Source: Dactylis glomerata (taxonomy: Eukaryota; Streptophyta; Magnoliopsida; Poales; Poaceae). From it: a stretch of DNA of 64,000 nucleotides. The notes below the pieces were generated by a model that had not been told where the DNA came from, did not search any database, and saw only the letters and a program-made list of their open reading frames with translations. A program made the position numbers and the translations under genes. This document shows positions 46,496 to 58,267 of this stretch, in pieces (positions within the stretch are counted from its first letter, which is position 1; each line of letters starts with the position of its first letter). Where the stretch lies: NCBI GenBank assembly GCA_007115705.1, contig QXEO01001565.1, forward strand, positions 3,562,027-3,626,026, in the 5' to 3' direction.

Positions 46496-46996
46496 TTACT
46501 CCTTTGGCGGTGGTGGTGAGTCTTTATCATCATCATACTTCCAAGGCAGAGGTCCCCTATCAAGGAAGGATGTCTTGGTCTCCAATATCCTGAAACTTTC
46601 AGCAGCACTCATTTGTTTAAACCTAGCTTCATACTCACAGTTTTGGTTCTGCAAGTCGTAGAGTTGTGCTTGTAATTGGTTAGTGGTCTCATGGAGCGAA
46701 AAGATGTCACTCAAGAGCTATGTAGTCTCTTTCTTGTACTTGGTGACAAGCTCTTGATTAATCCTATGGATGATGTCCACCTCGCGTTCCGCCATCTTCT
46801 TATATTTAAAAACTTCTTGTTCCAGCGCTTCCATCCTGGCTTCGAGACTCCCTTCTCCCTTAGGGCCCTAGACATCTTCAATCTGCAACTCCCCATCCTT
46901 GAGTGGCAACTCCTTCGGATGCATCTTCAGCTCCCTCATGTACGGATTAATGATATCCGCAAGAGAGTTCTCCTCGGATGGACCGGACGAAGACAT
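46496..46996 (-). pseudogene. E4 post-pol coiled-coil ORF with two in-frame TAG codons
   Basis: From the ATG at 46994-46996 (MSSSGPSEENSLADIINP) a single minus frame runs to 46496 with TAG at 46868-46870 and 46718-46720. The text between and after the stops keeps a heptad-like, charged coiled-coil character (MEALEQEVFKYKKMAEREVD and HETTNQLQAQLYDLQNQNCE) and ends in an acidic Pro tail (DDDKDSPPPPKE). It sits between pol and the 3' LTR, where Athila elements carry an extra, sometimes env-like, ORF. No signal peptide or membrane segment is seen, so env is not supported. About 166 residues if read through. Confidence 0.6.
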
Positions 46997-47334
46997 TGTA
47001 ACTCCAAAGCTGAGAACAATCCCCTGACAGAAACAGCTCGAAACGAAAACACTACGAAACACGATATACAAACCTCGGGTACTCCGGGGCATTATATAGG
47101 CGAAAATTACACATTGAGGTGAAATCACAGGAGGAAACCGGGACGAAAACGAGCTCCGGGGTGCTCTCACACCAGGGCGGTGCAGCCAGGGGTGGGCTCG
47201 CGCCCCCTGTGTGTGAGGGCGCTCCGGTCTCCGTCTCCTGCCCGTTTTCGTCTCGTCATTTTTCATATTTAGCAAAAACAATAAAAATAATACTAAAAAA
47301 GTTTAACGCGAACCTTTTCTGCTAGAACTGTTAC

Positions 47335-48913
47335 CTATTCGAAAACGAACTCTGCAGGTTCCTGCATATTGTCCTGGATGAATTCTTCCGGAGAAACCGT
47401 TTGAATAACATCAACATCTTCATTATAAGAATCTCCAGCGATATAATGTTTGAGTCTTTGACCATTCACCACTTGTGTAGTGTCATCTTTTAATGAAGCA
47501 ATCTTTATTGCACCTGAGCGGTACACTTCTTCAATAACATAAGGTCCTTCCCATTTTGAGAGTAATTTTCCTGCAAAAAATCTGAGACAAGACCTATAGA
47601 AAAGAACTTTCTCACCAACATGAAACTCTCTCTTAAGTATTCTCTTATCATGCCATTGTTTGACTTTCTCTTTGAAAAGTCTGGCATTCTCATAAGCTTT
47701 ATTTCTGCACTCATCTAGGGAACTTAAATCAAGCAACCTTTTCTTACCAGCGAGTTTAAAATCTCTATTAAGCTCTTTCACTGCCCAAAAAGCTTTATGT
47801 TCTAATTCTAAGGGCAAGTGACACGCTTTTCCGTAAACCATCTTGTAAGGAGACATGCCCATGGGGTTCTTATAAGCAGTTCTATAAGCTCATAAAGCAT
47901 CGTTTAACTTGCTAGCCCAGTTTTTCCTAGATCTATTGACAGTCTTCTACAAGATAGACTTGATCTCTCTATTTGAAAGCTCTACCTGCCCACTAGTTTG
48001 GGGATGATAAGCAGAAGCAATTCTATGATTAACGTCATATCTAGCAAGAGTTTTTCTAAAACCTCCGTGAATAAAATGAGAACCTCCATCAGTCATAAGA
48101 TACCTAGGTACACCAAACCTAGGAAAAATAACATCCTTAAGAATTTTTAACGAGGTCTCACCATCAGCACTCTTTGTAGGTATAGCTTCTACCCACTTGG
48201 TAACATAATCTACAGCAACAAGTATATGAGTATACCCTTTTGAAGGGGGAAAAGGACCCATAAAGTCAAATCCCCAACAATCAAATGTTTCAATAACAAG
48301 AGTGTAACTCATAGGCATTTCATTACGTCTAGAAATATTACCAACTCTTTGACATTCATCACAAGATAAAACATACCTTCTAGCATCTTTAAAGAGGGTT
48401 GGCCAATAAAAACCTGATTGTAGAACCTTTTGTGTAGTTCTATCTCCAGCATGATGTCCTCCATATGCACTACCATGGCATTTTCTCAATATTTCTTGTT
48501 GCTCATACTCTGGAACACATCTTCGCATAATTCCATCAACTCCTTCTTTATATAGGTGTGGGTCATCCCAAAAATAATGCCTCAAATCATAAAAGAATTT
48601 TCTTCTTTGCTGAGCTATAAAGGTTGGAGGCAAATACTTGGAAACAATAAACTTAGCATAATCAGCATACCAAGGAAGGTCTCGCGAAGTTACATTTATT
48701 GAGGCCAACTGTTCATTTGGAAAACTATGATTAACAGGAATAGGATCAAAAGAAATGTTTTCCAATCTAGGCAAATTGTCAGCAACAGGATTTTCAGCAC
48801 CTTTCCTATCTACAATATGCAGATCAAACTCTTGTAAAAGCAACACCCATCTAATAAGCCTTGGCTTAGCATCCTTCTTCGACATAAGATATCTAATAGC
48901 AGTGTGATCAGTA
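47335..48913 (-). pseudogene. E4 pol fragment: RNase H end and integrase, with two in-frame stops
   Basis: One minus frame encodes, in order, the end of RNase H (TDHTAIRYL, then DLHIVDRKGAENPVADNLPR), the H2C2 zinc-binding region (CHGSAYGGHHAGDRTTQKV, then CDECQRVGN), the integrase core with its three acidic residues (FDFMGPF; MTDGGSHF; GQVELSNREI) and a C-terminal integrase region (GMSPYKMVYGKACHLPLELE, KWEGPYVIEEVY). Stops interrupt it at 47947-47949 (TAG) and 47890-47892 (TGA). Both are explained by single C-to-T or G-to-A changes, with no frameshift between. The 5' end is removed by the CACTA at 48914. Protein length and order fit Athila pol. Confidence 0.88.
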
Positions 48914-49140
48914 CACTAGTGGGGACAGGGCCTATAGTCCCGGCCCGTAAGGGGCTTTAGTCCCGGTTCTCTAACCGGGACCAAATAGGCGGGACTAAAG
49001 GCCTAACCTTTAGTCCCGGCCCTGTTCCAAGCCAGGACCAAAGGAGCTCCACGTGGGCGCCTGGGAGCGCCCTCAGGGGCAGGCCCTTTAGTCCCGGGTC
49101 GTAACACAGACCGGGACTAAAGATTTTCTGCAGATCTTGT
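48914..49140. repeat. CACTA terminal and subterminal inverted repeats
   Basis: After the TIR, the motif TTTAGTCCCGG and its inverse CCGGGACTAAAG recur (for example near 48956, 48990, 49010, 49089 and 49111), some paired as hairpins. In En/Spm such subterminal repeats bind the small TnpA-type protein; here that is by analogy. Confidence 0.8.
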
Positions 49141-49374
49141 TTTTTGTTTTTTCGTTTTAGGGTTTTAGGGTTTAGGTGTTCGGGGGATTAACGTGATGCC
49201 TCGTTTAGTGCCTTGTTTGGTGTTCGGGGAATTAGTTTTCGTATAATTCTAAATATACATGTTTATGCATATATATAAGATTAACTTATCTTACAAGCGA
49301 GCATATATATACAATTATATGGAGATCTGAATTATCGGGACTAGAGCCCGTCTATTCGATTACATGGACCAACA

Positions 49375-49506
49375 TCAGTAATGGCCCCTAGCTACACTAA
49401 ATCGTCCTTTGTCGTCTATAGCTTCTGTCCTCAGAAAGGCCGCTAGCTCCTCTGCAACAGCAATCGCGCGTTGCTCTGGTAGGTACTTCTCCCGCATGGC
49501 CGTGTA
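49375..49506 (-). pseudogene. CACTA second gene, last coding exon
   Basis: The acceptor at 49507 (minus TATAG) opens a 44-codon exon ending in TGA (49375-49377). It encodes MREKYLPEQRAIAVAEELAA, the tail that follows the C48-like domain in related CACTA proteins. Its frame joins the exon at 49596 in phase 0. Confidence 0.6.
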
Positions 49507-49595
49507 CTATATAAGAAGAGGAGATGAATATGAATGTCAATCATGATAACAAAGAATGACGGGTAAAAATAGAGGTGTGAATGTTTATTGCTTAC

Positions 49596-49668
49596 GTCGT
49601 ATCTGTAATCCTTGTGCTTAGAGGTAAACGTGCGAATGGACTCGCAAACGTAGTATCCACATAGATGC
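49596..49668 (-). pseudogene. CACTA protease exon, part left of E3
   Basis: This is the downstream half of the exon interrupted by E3. It carries the predicted catalytic Cys (LCGYYVCESIRTF) and ends at a GTAAGC donor at 49595. Its other half is 54764-54791, ending NQQPRGTH. Confidence 0.8.
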
Positions 49669-50637
49669 TGATGTTTACGCACTTCTATTCTTGCAGACAC
49701 TTGTTGGGCCTCCAAGTGCAGAGGTTTGTAGAACAGCAGCAAGTTTCCCTTAAGTGGATCACCCAAGGTTTATCGAACTCAGGGAGGTTAGAGGTCAAAG
49801 CTATCCCTCTCAAGCAACCCTGCAATTACGATACAGAAAGTCTCTTGTGTCCCCAACACACCCAATACACTTGTCAGATGTATAGGTGCACTAGTTCGGC
49901 GAAGAGATAGTGAAATACAAGCGGTAGTGATGATTATAAGTAGCAAATGTGACTTGAAGTAAATATCGCTGCGAGCAAACAAGTAACAAAATAGCAAGTA
50001 AACGGTGTGCAATGCTTGGAAACAAGGCCTAGGGATCATACTTTCACTAGTGGACACACTCCCAACAATATAACATGAATGAACAAATAAACAACTTCTC
50101 TCCACTATGGTACTCTGAATTACTCTCCTATTGAATAACACTAATCATTGTGTAGTGGCTACAGAAGCACCCCTTAAAGTTCATCAAGTACTTGACAAAC
50201 ACTACTCATAGAGACATCCAAATCAGATCACAATTCAAGATAGAAATCATTGCGACTTAGACCAAGTACTAACACGGTGCACACACTGTCAACTTTACAC
50301 TATGAAAGGAGGAATAGATCACTCAATACTATCATAGTAATAATTACTCTCATAATCCACAAGAGATCACGATCATAGCCTAAACCAAGTACCACCACGA
50401 TGCACGCACTGTCACCGTTACACCATGGCAGGAGGAATAGATTACTTTAATAACATCACTAGAGTACACTATAATAATTAAGCATAGGAGTAGCATAATA
50501 TCTGAATAATAACATCTACTTGTTCAACATGATACAAAGCTCACGATCACATAAAGATCACATCATGGGAAAGAGAGGTGAACCACATAGCTACCGGTAG
50601 AGCCCTTAGCCCCGGGGATGAACTACTCCCTCCTCAT
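49669..50637 (-). repeat. E3 3' LTR, truncated
   Basis: Matches 53196-54164 almost exactly. The remaining ~600 bp, the polypurine tract and about 1 kb of adjacent internal DNA are missing. The junction has a 2-bp overlap (AT). Confidence 0.9.
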
Positions 50638-52238
50638 TTATAGTGGACACAATGGCAAACTTGGTTTTTGGGAGTTGGATGCACGAGTAGAGCTCATACT
50701 CAGTACAAGGCGAGGGCTAGCAAAAGACTGGGAGCGACCAACTAAGAGAGCAATAACGGCCATAATCATGCAAAGCGACATTAAAAGAAGCATAAGATGG
50801 CATCAAAAGTCAAAAACTAAATGATCATAGAGGCTATTGGCGACTTATTTTTGTAGTCAACATGTGTAAGCATGTGCCAAGTCAACCCAAATAAAGCATC
50901 AAAGGAGAAAACCAAATAAATGCTTCCGAATAATATAAACAACACATGATTTTTCAAAGGCTCATTAAGCAATCTCAGTTATTTGAGACAAGTCATGCTA
51001 CAGCAAACCACTAAGCATACTATCAAAAATACATCAAGCATGACATGAAAAAGCCTAAGCCGCAGTCTACACAAGCTCCTTTTTGTACCACTTTTTTGCA
51101 TAAAGCTTTTTCCCTTTTCCAACACCATTTGAATTTTTTTAATCCAACTCTTTTGAGGAAAACCAACATGGTCCAGAGGCAAAAATACACCTTGATAAAT
51201 AAATATAAGATCTGAATGCAAATCAAGGCGAAAAATGCAAACTAAACCCAGTAGCAGAAAAAGAGAACACTCGTTGAAACGATAAGAGTGAAAAACGGAG
51301 TGTTCTTGGCAAATAAAAAAGCGGAATAAGTCTCTCTCCAAAACAACATGATGCGATCAAACCGTTTATTGCAGCAAACTAAACTAAACTAATAATAAAA
51401 ACTAAAACAACTGACGCTCCAAGAAAAACGCATAGTGCATGAAGCAATAAAAATATAGTGTCTTGAAAGGTGACCTGATTTTTGCCGATGAAGAAGGGGT
51501 GCCTCGGGGGCATCCCCAAGCTTTGACGCTTGTACTTCTTGGATATTTCTTGGGGTGATGCATGGGCATCCCCAAGCTTGAGCTTTTGTCCATTCTTCAA
51601 CTCATCTCATCATTCTCCAATCCCTACACTTGAAAACTTCCTTCATACAAAACTAAACACAATTCTATTAGCAACATTAGTGTAAGCATAGTAATGAATC
51701 AACCCTTTTTGCTTCAGGTTTCAACCTAAAACCACCACATAATAAGCATATACTACTGTAGCAACTTTCCCCAAAAGTTCCGTGATCAAAAGAACTCAAA
51801 AGAAAGCGATAAAGTGGCAAACACAAATATTGGCAGAAATCTGTCAAAACTGAACAGCTGACAAAGGTCAAATTTTTGAGGGGTTTACTGTTGCTCAAAT
51901 CAAAAAGTGTTCAACTAACAAAAGTTTGGATATAACCTGGGGCATATGCACAAGAAATCGCAGGTCCAAAAGATATACAGAGAATTTATACGAATTTTTA
52001 CGGTGCAGCACCGAAAACAGTTTCAGGACAGCAACATCCCCAAATCTTACCTTACTCAAATTAGAGGCTTCTCTTGGCACAACAATGAAATAAAAAGGAT
52101 AAGGAGCGGTTATTACAGTAGTAATAACTTCCAAGACACAAATAAAAGAAAAAGTACTGAAAATAAAACATTGGGTTATCTCCCAAGAGTGCTTTTCTTT
52201 AACACCTTTGAGCTAGGCGCAGTAATTTGCAAAGATGC
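50638..52238 (-). other. E3 3' internal noncoding region
   Basis: Reverse-orientation homologue of 38034-39645 in E2, including the two polypurine-like AAGCTTGGGGATGC motifs near 51512-51526 and 51568-51582. The short ORF at 51379-51600 is the copy of that at 38673 in E2. Confidence 0.6.
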
Positions 52239-53054
52239 TCATGTGGGCGCCATATAAGAGCTTGAGACAAAGGCACCATATAGGAACTTAAAGCAATAGA
52301 GAGCATCAAAAAGCAGATGTGAAAGACATTTATATCTGAACCACTTCCTATGCATAGGAATCTTGTAAGAAAATAAATCAACGAGGCACATAGTAGCAAG
52401 CATGGATAGATAAAACAAGTGCCACTTCAAGATTTGCAACATAAAGAGGGGAAACTTAATATTGTTGAGATCCATCAAACCATGTTTCCCTCTCTCATAA
52501 TAACTTTCAGTAGTATCATGAATAGAACTAACAATATAACTATCACATAAAGCATCCCTATCATGAGCCACATGCATAAAAGAATTAATACTCACTACAG
52601 GAACAATAGTAGTAGGAGCAGATTCAGCAGAATAATTATTCTCATCACCATAATCATCAAAAATAGGAGGCATATTGTAATCATAACTAATTTTATCCTC
52701 AATAGTAGGTGAACTGAAAATATTATACTCATCATCACAAGCTAGAGAACTACTATGTCGCAAAGCATATTCTTCAAACATATCATCATAAGAAGGAACA
52801 TCACATATGGGAGATAAAATATTATCAGAGCAAACTTTCTCCACTAAAGCTGGGGAACTAAAAATATCATGCTTAACAAAACCAGCTTCCCCAAGCTTAG
52901 ACTTTTCTATAGCATTAGCAATAACGGTGTTCGAAGCATTCATACTAACATCACTATTAGCATGCAAATTAAGCTCCAATGGTTTTTCAATTTTCTCTTC
53001 AAACACTTCATATCTAAACTCAGGAAAAAGACTACAGAACTCATTGTTTTCTAT
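52239..53054 (-). pseudogene. E3 copy of the orphan ORF, start codon lost
   Basis: The frame is open from 53054 to the stop at 52239 and aligns with the E2 ORF throughout, including FSSPALVEKV, DYNMPPIFDDYGDENN and the aromatic C-terminal third. At the position of the E2 ATG, E3 has ATA (53052-53054), a single G-to-A change. There is also a short insertion encoding NILSPICDVPS that is absent from E2. The next in-frame ATG is well inside the protein. Confidence 0.65.
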
Positions 53055-53167
53055 TTAAGCCTAACTAGTGAAAATAAAAACAAGAAACAAAAAGATGTAA
53101 TTGCAGAATCTAAAGGAAATAACTCCGAGTACTCACACAGGAGGATGCGAGTACCTTTTACCTTACC

Positions 53168-53185
53168 TCCCCGGCAACGGCGCCA
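53168..53185 (-). promoter_or_regulatory. E3 primer-binding site (tRNA-Asp type)
   Basis: The same site as in E1 and E2, read on the minus strand, 10 bp after the 5' LTR. Confidence 0.85.
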
Positions 53186-53195
53186 GAAAAGAGCT

Positions 53196-54763
53196 TGATG
53201 TCTACGCACTTCTATTCTTGTAGACACTTGTTGGGCCTCCAAGTGCAGAGGTTTGTAGAACAGCAGCAAGTTTCCCTTAAGTGGATCACCCAAGGTTTAT
53301 CGAACTCAGGAAGGTTAGAGGTCAAAGCTATCCCTCTCAAGCAACCCTGCAATTATGATACAGAAAGTCTCTTGTGTCCCCAACACACCCAATACACTTG
53401 TCAGATGTATAGGTGCACTAGTTCGGCGAAGAGATAGTGAAATACAAGCGGTAGTGATGATTATAAGTAGCAAATGTGACTTGAAGTAAATATCGCTGCG
53501 AGCAAACAAGTAACAAAATAGCAAGTAAACGGTGTGCAATGCTTGGAAACAAGGCCTAGGGATCATACTTTCACTAGTGGACACACTCCCAACAATATAA
53601 CATGAATGAACAAATAAACAACTTCTCTCCACTATGGTACTCTGAATTACTCTCCTATTGAATAACACTAATCATTGTGTAGTGGCTACAGAAGCACCCC
53701 TTAAAGTTCATCAAGTACTTGACAAACACCACTCATAGAGACATCCAAATCAGATCACAATTCAAGATAGAAATCATTGCGACTTAGACCAAGTACTAAC
53801 ACGGTGCACACACTGTCAACTTTACACCATGAAAGGAGGAATAGATCACTCAATACTATCATAGTAATAATTACTCTCATAATCCACAAGAGATCACGAT
53901 CATAGCCTAAACCAAGTACCACCACGATGCACGCACTGTCACCGTTACACCATGGCAGGAGGAATAGATTACTTTAATAACATCACTAGAGTACACTATA
54001 ATAATTAAGCATAGGAGTAGCATAATATCTGAATAATAACATCTACTTGTTCAACATGATACAAAGCTCACGATCACATAAAGATCACATCATGGGAAAG
54101 AGAGGTGAACCACATAGCTACCGGTAGAGCCCTTAGCCCCGGGGATGAACTACTCCCTCCTCATCATAGGAGACAGCAAGGTTGATGGAGATGGCGGTGA
54201 GGTCGATGGAGACGGCGGAGACGGCGATAGAGACCGATGGAGATGGCTCCGGGGGCACTTCCCCGTCCCGGCAGGGTGCCGGAACAGAGACTTCTGTCCC
54301 CCGAAATTCGTCGGTGGTGGCGGCGGAGCTGCGGAACTGTTTCTGGAAAATTGCCGACTCTTTTAGGGTTTTCCGTCCCGAGGCTTTATATAGGCGAAGG
54401 GGCGTCGTGAGAGGAGGAGCCAGGCGCCCTCACGCGGGCCCGGCGCAGCCAAGGGCCTGGCCGCGCCGCCCCTGCGTGTGGGGCCCTGGTGGCCCCCCTC
54501 CGACTCTTCTTCGGATCTCTGGAAGCTTCCGGGTAAAATAAGACTTCAGGATGAGGTTTCGTCCAATTCCGAGAATATTTCCTGTGTATCACTTCTGAAA
54601 CACAAAAACAGCAGAAAACAGGGAACTGGCACTGTGGCAACTTGTTAATAGGTTAGTTCCGGAAAATGCATAAAAGTGCCACGAAGTGTAACGAAACAAT
54701 AGGCAAATGGTGTAAAAACAAGCATGGAGCATCAAAAATTATGGATACGTCGGAGACGTATCA
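53196..54763 (-). repeat. E3 5' LTR
   Basis: In minus orientation starts TGATACGTCTCCGACG and ends GTAGACATCA. Full length, 1568 bp. Confidence 0.92.
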
Positions 54764-54768
54764 GATGC

Positions 54769-57700
54769 GTCCCCCGTGGCTGCTGGTTGCACTTTACGAG
54801 AATAGAATATAATCAAAAAAATAATCTAGCATCATAAATGTATTGAAAATAGAAGTATATCATACTACTACTTACCTGAGCCGCTCTAAAGGTCAGCTTC
54901 TCATGCTCGATACCGTCAGTCACGTACTTGAACCGCTTCCAAACCCTGCCCGACAAGGAAAATGATTTGCTAAGTTTTTCATTAATTAATATATCAGAAA
55001 ATCATCGAAAGAGACCGATAGAGCGCAAGAATGATTGAAATTACCCTTGGAGCATGTCCTGCAGGCTTTAGAACTGTTCCAAGGGTCTCGATAATGGGTC
55101 GAATGCATCAACTCTTCCCTTATCAATTTGAATGTCCAACAGAATCCAGTGGTAGCTGCACATGTATATATATATATGTCAGTAACTTATCAATTACACT
55201 TATAAGTGAATGGACACAACAGAGTAAGACCCTCACCTGAAGTTGTATGGAAACAGTATGTGGTCACAGAAATTTTGATCTGTTAGAAACCTTAGAAGGT
55301 TTTTCTCCGTCTCCTTGGGGTTATCAGTTAGCGTCTTTATATGTATTTTATCTGGGTCAATAAACCCAATATTTAGGATGTTCCTACTTTTACATTCCAG
55401 AATCTTCATTCTGCATAATAGAGTACAAGTCAGAACGGAACAAGTTATATGTAGACAATGAATTGAAATAACTGAACAAGTTATATGTAGACAATGAATT
55501 GAAAAACTTACTGACAATCGCAACTCATAAGCGATTTGTCGAGGGCGTCGCCATTGTACATCTGGAATAGTTCATCAAAGTCAATATGGATGTCTTCGGG
55601 ACGGCCGTAGTACTCCCGGGGCACACGCGCCACGATCATCGTTCTCCCATTCTTTGCTTCACTTAAGTACCATGTATGCAAGTAACGCATATTTGTTGGG
55701 AGATCATCAAACTTATCTTTGCTGACCAAAGGCGCTCCCATGACAAACTGCGGCTTAGGGGCTACCACAGCCTTGGGTAACCTGTCGTCTTGGGAAGCCA
55801 GAACGTCTTCAACACTTATACCCCATTCAGCCGCCCACTTCTTTGCTAATTCCAAATCTTGCCCCTGCACCAGAGAGGGAACATTCTCGGGTAACACCCT
55901 GAGGGGTGGGATCGACTGTTTGGCCTGTTGTCCAAGCTGAGGAACGTCTGATCTTTTTTGCTTGTAGTTGAACTTGATTTGCTCCCACTTGCACTTGCAC
56001 GTGATCTGCTCTTTTTCCCTTCCTTCTACAATGCGCATGTATAGTCGTCAGGCTTATGGTGCAAGTCATACTGTGATGGAAGGGTCAGTAAGTATTTTGC
56101 ATATGCTATGTGCTTCTCGGTGTATTCCGGGCGGGGCTCGGGTTCCTTCTTTTTCATCTGCGCATCATAATGTTCCTTTGCTATCCTGGCGTTTTCCTCG
56201 GGGGTACGATCATAAGGTCTGATGGGAAGATTAGCATGAGGTACCTTTGGGAGGGGCGACAGTTTGCGCTTTGGGGAGCTCCGTCGCTTAGAACTCATCG
56301 ACAGAGCATTCTTGCTGGCACGCTTCCGCTTAGTATCCTTAGCGGGCGGCGGCGGAGACGGCCGACCCAAGTCCGGCGGCGGTGATCGAGATGGACTCGT
56401 GTTGTGGTGGTCGTCGTCGTGTGGAGGGCTTGGAGGTGATGGAGGTGTAGGTGACCTGCGACGACTCGGAGGCGGTGTTGTCCTTGGGGCCGAGCCTGGA
56501 AGCTTGATGTAGTTCTTGTCCCATAGGATGACTCCACCCAGTACTTCTCCGAGTGTCCTCTCATCTTTGGGTCCAGCTATATCGAGCTCCATATCATGAA
56601 ACCCCGACACGATTTCATCCACCCCGACTTTAGCATAGCCAGCTGGAATCTCACGGCCATGCCAGCGTACATCAGGGCCAGAATGTAAAGCTTGTCCGAC
56701 GGCCACCTTCATGGATATGTTCTTGATTCTCTGATGGAGTTCACATGATGTTGACTCCTTGATTCCATCCACGGGGTAGCCGGGACCGCCCTCTATCATT
56801 CTTCGTGCATCGTCGATCGGGGCCTCAGATTCAGCCACGCTGCTTTTCCGCTTAGATGGGGCGGCGGTAATATCGAGTGCAGGATCTTCCTGGTGCACTA
56901 CTCCTATAAGTTCGTCAATCTGCTGCTGTTGCTCGTTAAGCCTCGCAAGCAACTGGTTGAACTTGTCATTTTCCTCATCCTGCTGTCACTTCTTTGCTCT
57001 CGCTCGGCTTCTGTAAGTGTCTTGGTCTCTGGCAAACCCAAGCCACCACGGGTAAGAAGGACCGAAGCCTCGCGTTCGTCCTCCATGTTCGTCATTGCCG
57101 AGGACCAGTGTGAGCAAATCTTTCTCTCTATCTGGAGTGAACTGTCTTTTTCCCTCTTTAATTTTTTTCACTATTTTTTCCAATTCTCCCTGGGTATCCT
57201 AAGACCGTCACTGCAGATAAGGTCCCCTGTTTCTTCGTCGTACGAACCACCATGCACAAGGAACCAATTTCTTGCTCTCAATTCCCACTCATCACAGATG
57301 GGTTCAGGTATGATCCCTTTAGCTAGCATATCTTGCTCTTTCTTATCCCACTTTGGGATGGCAGTCTCATAGCCCCCTGGCCCCAGCGTGTGGTGATATT
57401 TCTTCTTGTCGGCATTTTTCTTGTTCTTTTCTGATAATGCCTTGGCATCTTCTGACTGCTTGTACTCCTGAAATGCCTTCCAGTGATTTGCCTGCTTGGC
57501 TAGATACCCCTCGAATACTGGCACTTTCTTTGTCTTCAGATAGTTTTTCCATAGTTTCTTCTTCCAGCTACGGAACAGTTCGGCCATCTTCTTTAGAGTC
57601 CACTGCTTGACTTTGGCCCTCAGTTTTTTTGCGGCGTCTTCATTCTCACATTCTGGAAGGTTGAAATGTGACATGAGATCATTCCAAAGATTATCTTTAT

Positions 57701-58267
57701 ACCTTTCGGCGATAGTCACTATCGGCTGCCCCTTTGCACTTGTTCCACTCCCGAACGCTGATCGGGACGTGATCCCTAACAAGAACTCCACATTGCTTCT
57801 TGAATGTGTCAGCAGCATTCTTAGGAAGCTTGGGTTCGCCCGTAGGCAATATCACCTCAAAGGTGTAATGCGTCCGTGCATCCAACTTTTTGGTCGGGCC
57901 TCGTTTCGTAGCTTTGCTCGATGTGGAGGCCTAAGAGGGAGAATCATTCGTCAAATTAATGTATATGTATACAATATAGAGCTATCTCCAATATTACAAC
58001 TGATTGCCGAACTTCATATGTATACCTCGCCGGACTTCGTTATTTCTCCACCGACTTCTCCATCAGCGGAGCTATCACCTTCTCCGTCATCGGAGCTATC
58101 GCCTGCCCCGTCGGCTTCATCTTCGTGTCGGTCGACCTCCATTCCATCTCCGGAGGGGTTCAGATATGACGACGGAGATTCAGCTGGTTCAACATCGGGG
58201 GCGTCTTTGATTATATCTTCGAGAAGTTCTTCCTCTTCGAGGTTCCTGCTATGTGGATCTATAGTTT
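54769..58267 (-). pseudogene. CACTA second gene (Transposase_24-like, DUF8039-like, Ulp1/C48-like), decayed
   Basis: Exons read on the minus strand: 58026-58267, 55512-57930 (long, broken), 55237-55410, 55045-55155, 54876-54945, then 54791 leftward into E3 and on to 49596. Recognisable parts are an acidic head (EEEELLEDIIKDAPDVEPAE), a transposase-like region (TFEVILPTGEPKLPKNAA, then GGYETAIPKWDKKE), a Gln-rich coil (NEQQQQIDELIG), a DUF8039-like block (PAGYAKVGVDEIVSGFHDM), a Pro/Arg-rich linker, and a C48 protease-like domain with His (YHWILLDIQ), Asp (VDAFDPLSR) and Cys (LCGYYVCE). Damage: frameshifts near 57713, 57180 and 55955; stops at 56986-56988, 56026-56028 and 55068-55070; and the E3 insertion. 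Domain names are from memory of related CACTA proteins. Confidence 0.8.

Larger units (their letters stand above)
43320..48913 (-). mobile_element. E4: Athila-lineage gypsy element (left part), minus orientation
   Basis: The LTR at 43320-44830 reads TGATGACCC...ACGTATCA on the plus strand. A polypurine tract (minus-strand AAGCTTGGGGGG) lies directly next to it at 44831. Then come a post-pol coiled-coil ORF and pol (integrase, end of RNase H). At 48913/48914 pol is cut by the CACTA element. The reverse transcriptase, gag and second LTR must lie beyond the right edge, behind the CACTA. Predicted target duplication: GAGGT (43315-43319). Confidence 0.88.
49669..54763 (-). mobile_element. E3: young non-autonomous Athila-lineage element inserted in the CACTA protease exon
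   Basis: Minus orientation. The 5' LTR is 53196-54763 (1568 bp) and the 3' LTR remnant is 49669-50637 (969 bp). Target duplication GATGC at 49664-49668 and 54764-54768. The primer site (plus strand TCCCCGGCAACGGCGCCA) is at 53168-53185. Over the shared 969 bp the LTRs differ at about 6 positions by eye. A deletion joins the internal region to the middle of the 3' LTR at 50636-50637. It is the same family as E2, by LTR ends and ORF. Confidence 0.92.

Noticed and set aside
46496..46996. An envelope glycoprotein in E4
   Set aside because: The position would fit, but no signal peptide, glycosylation-rich ectodomain or membrane anchor is seen; the text is coiled coil.
49788..50141. 117-residue ORF repeated at 53315-53668
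   Set aside because: LTR sequence of E3, antisense or sense shadows only.
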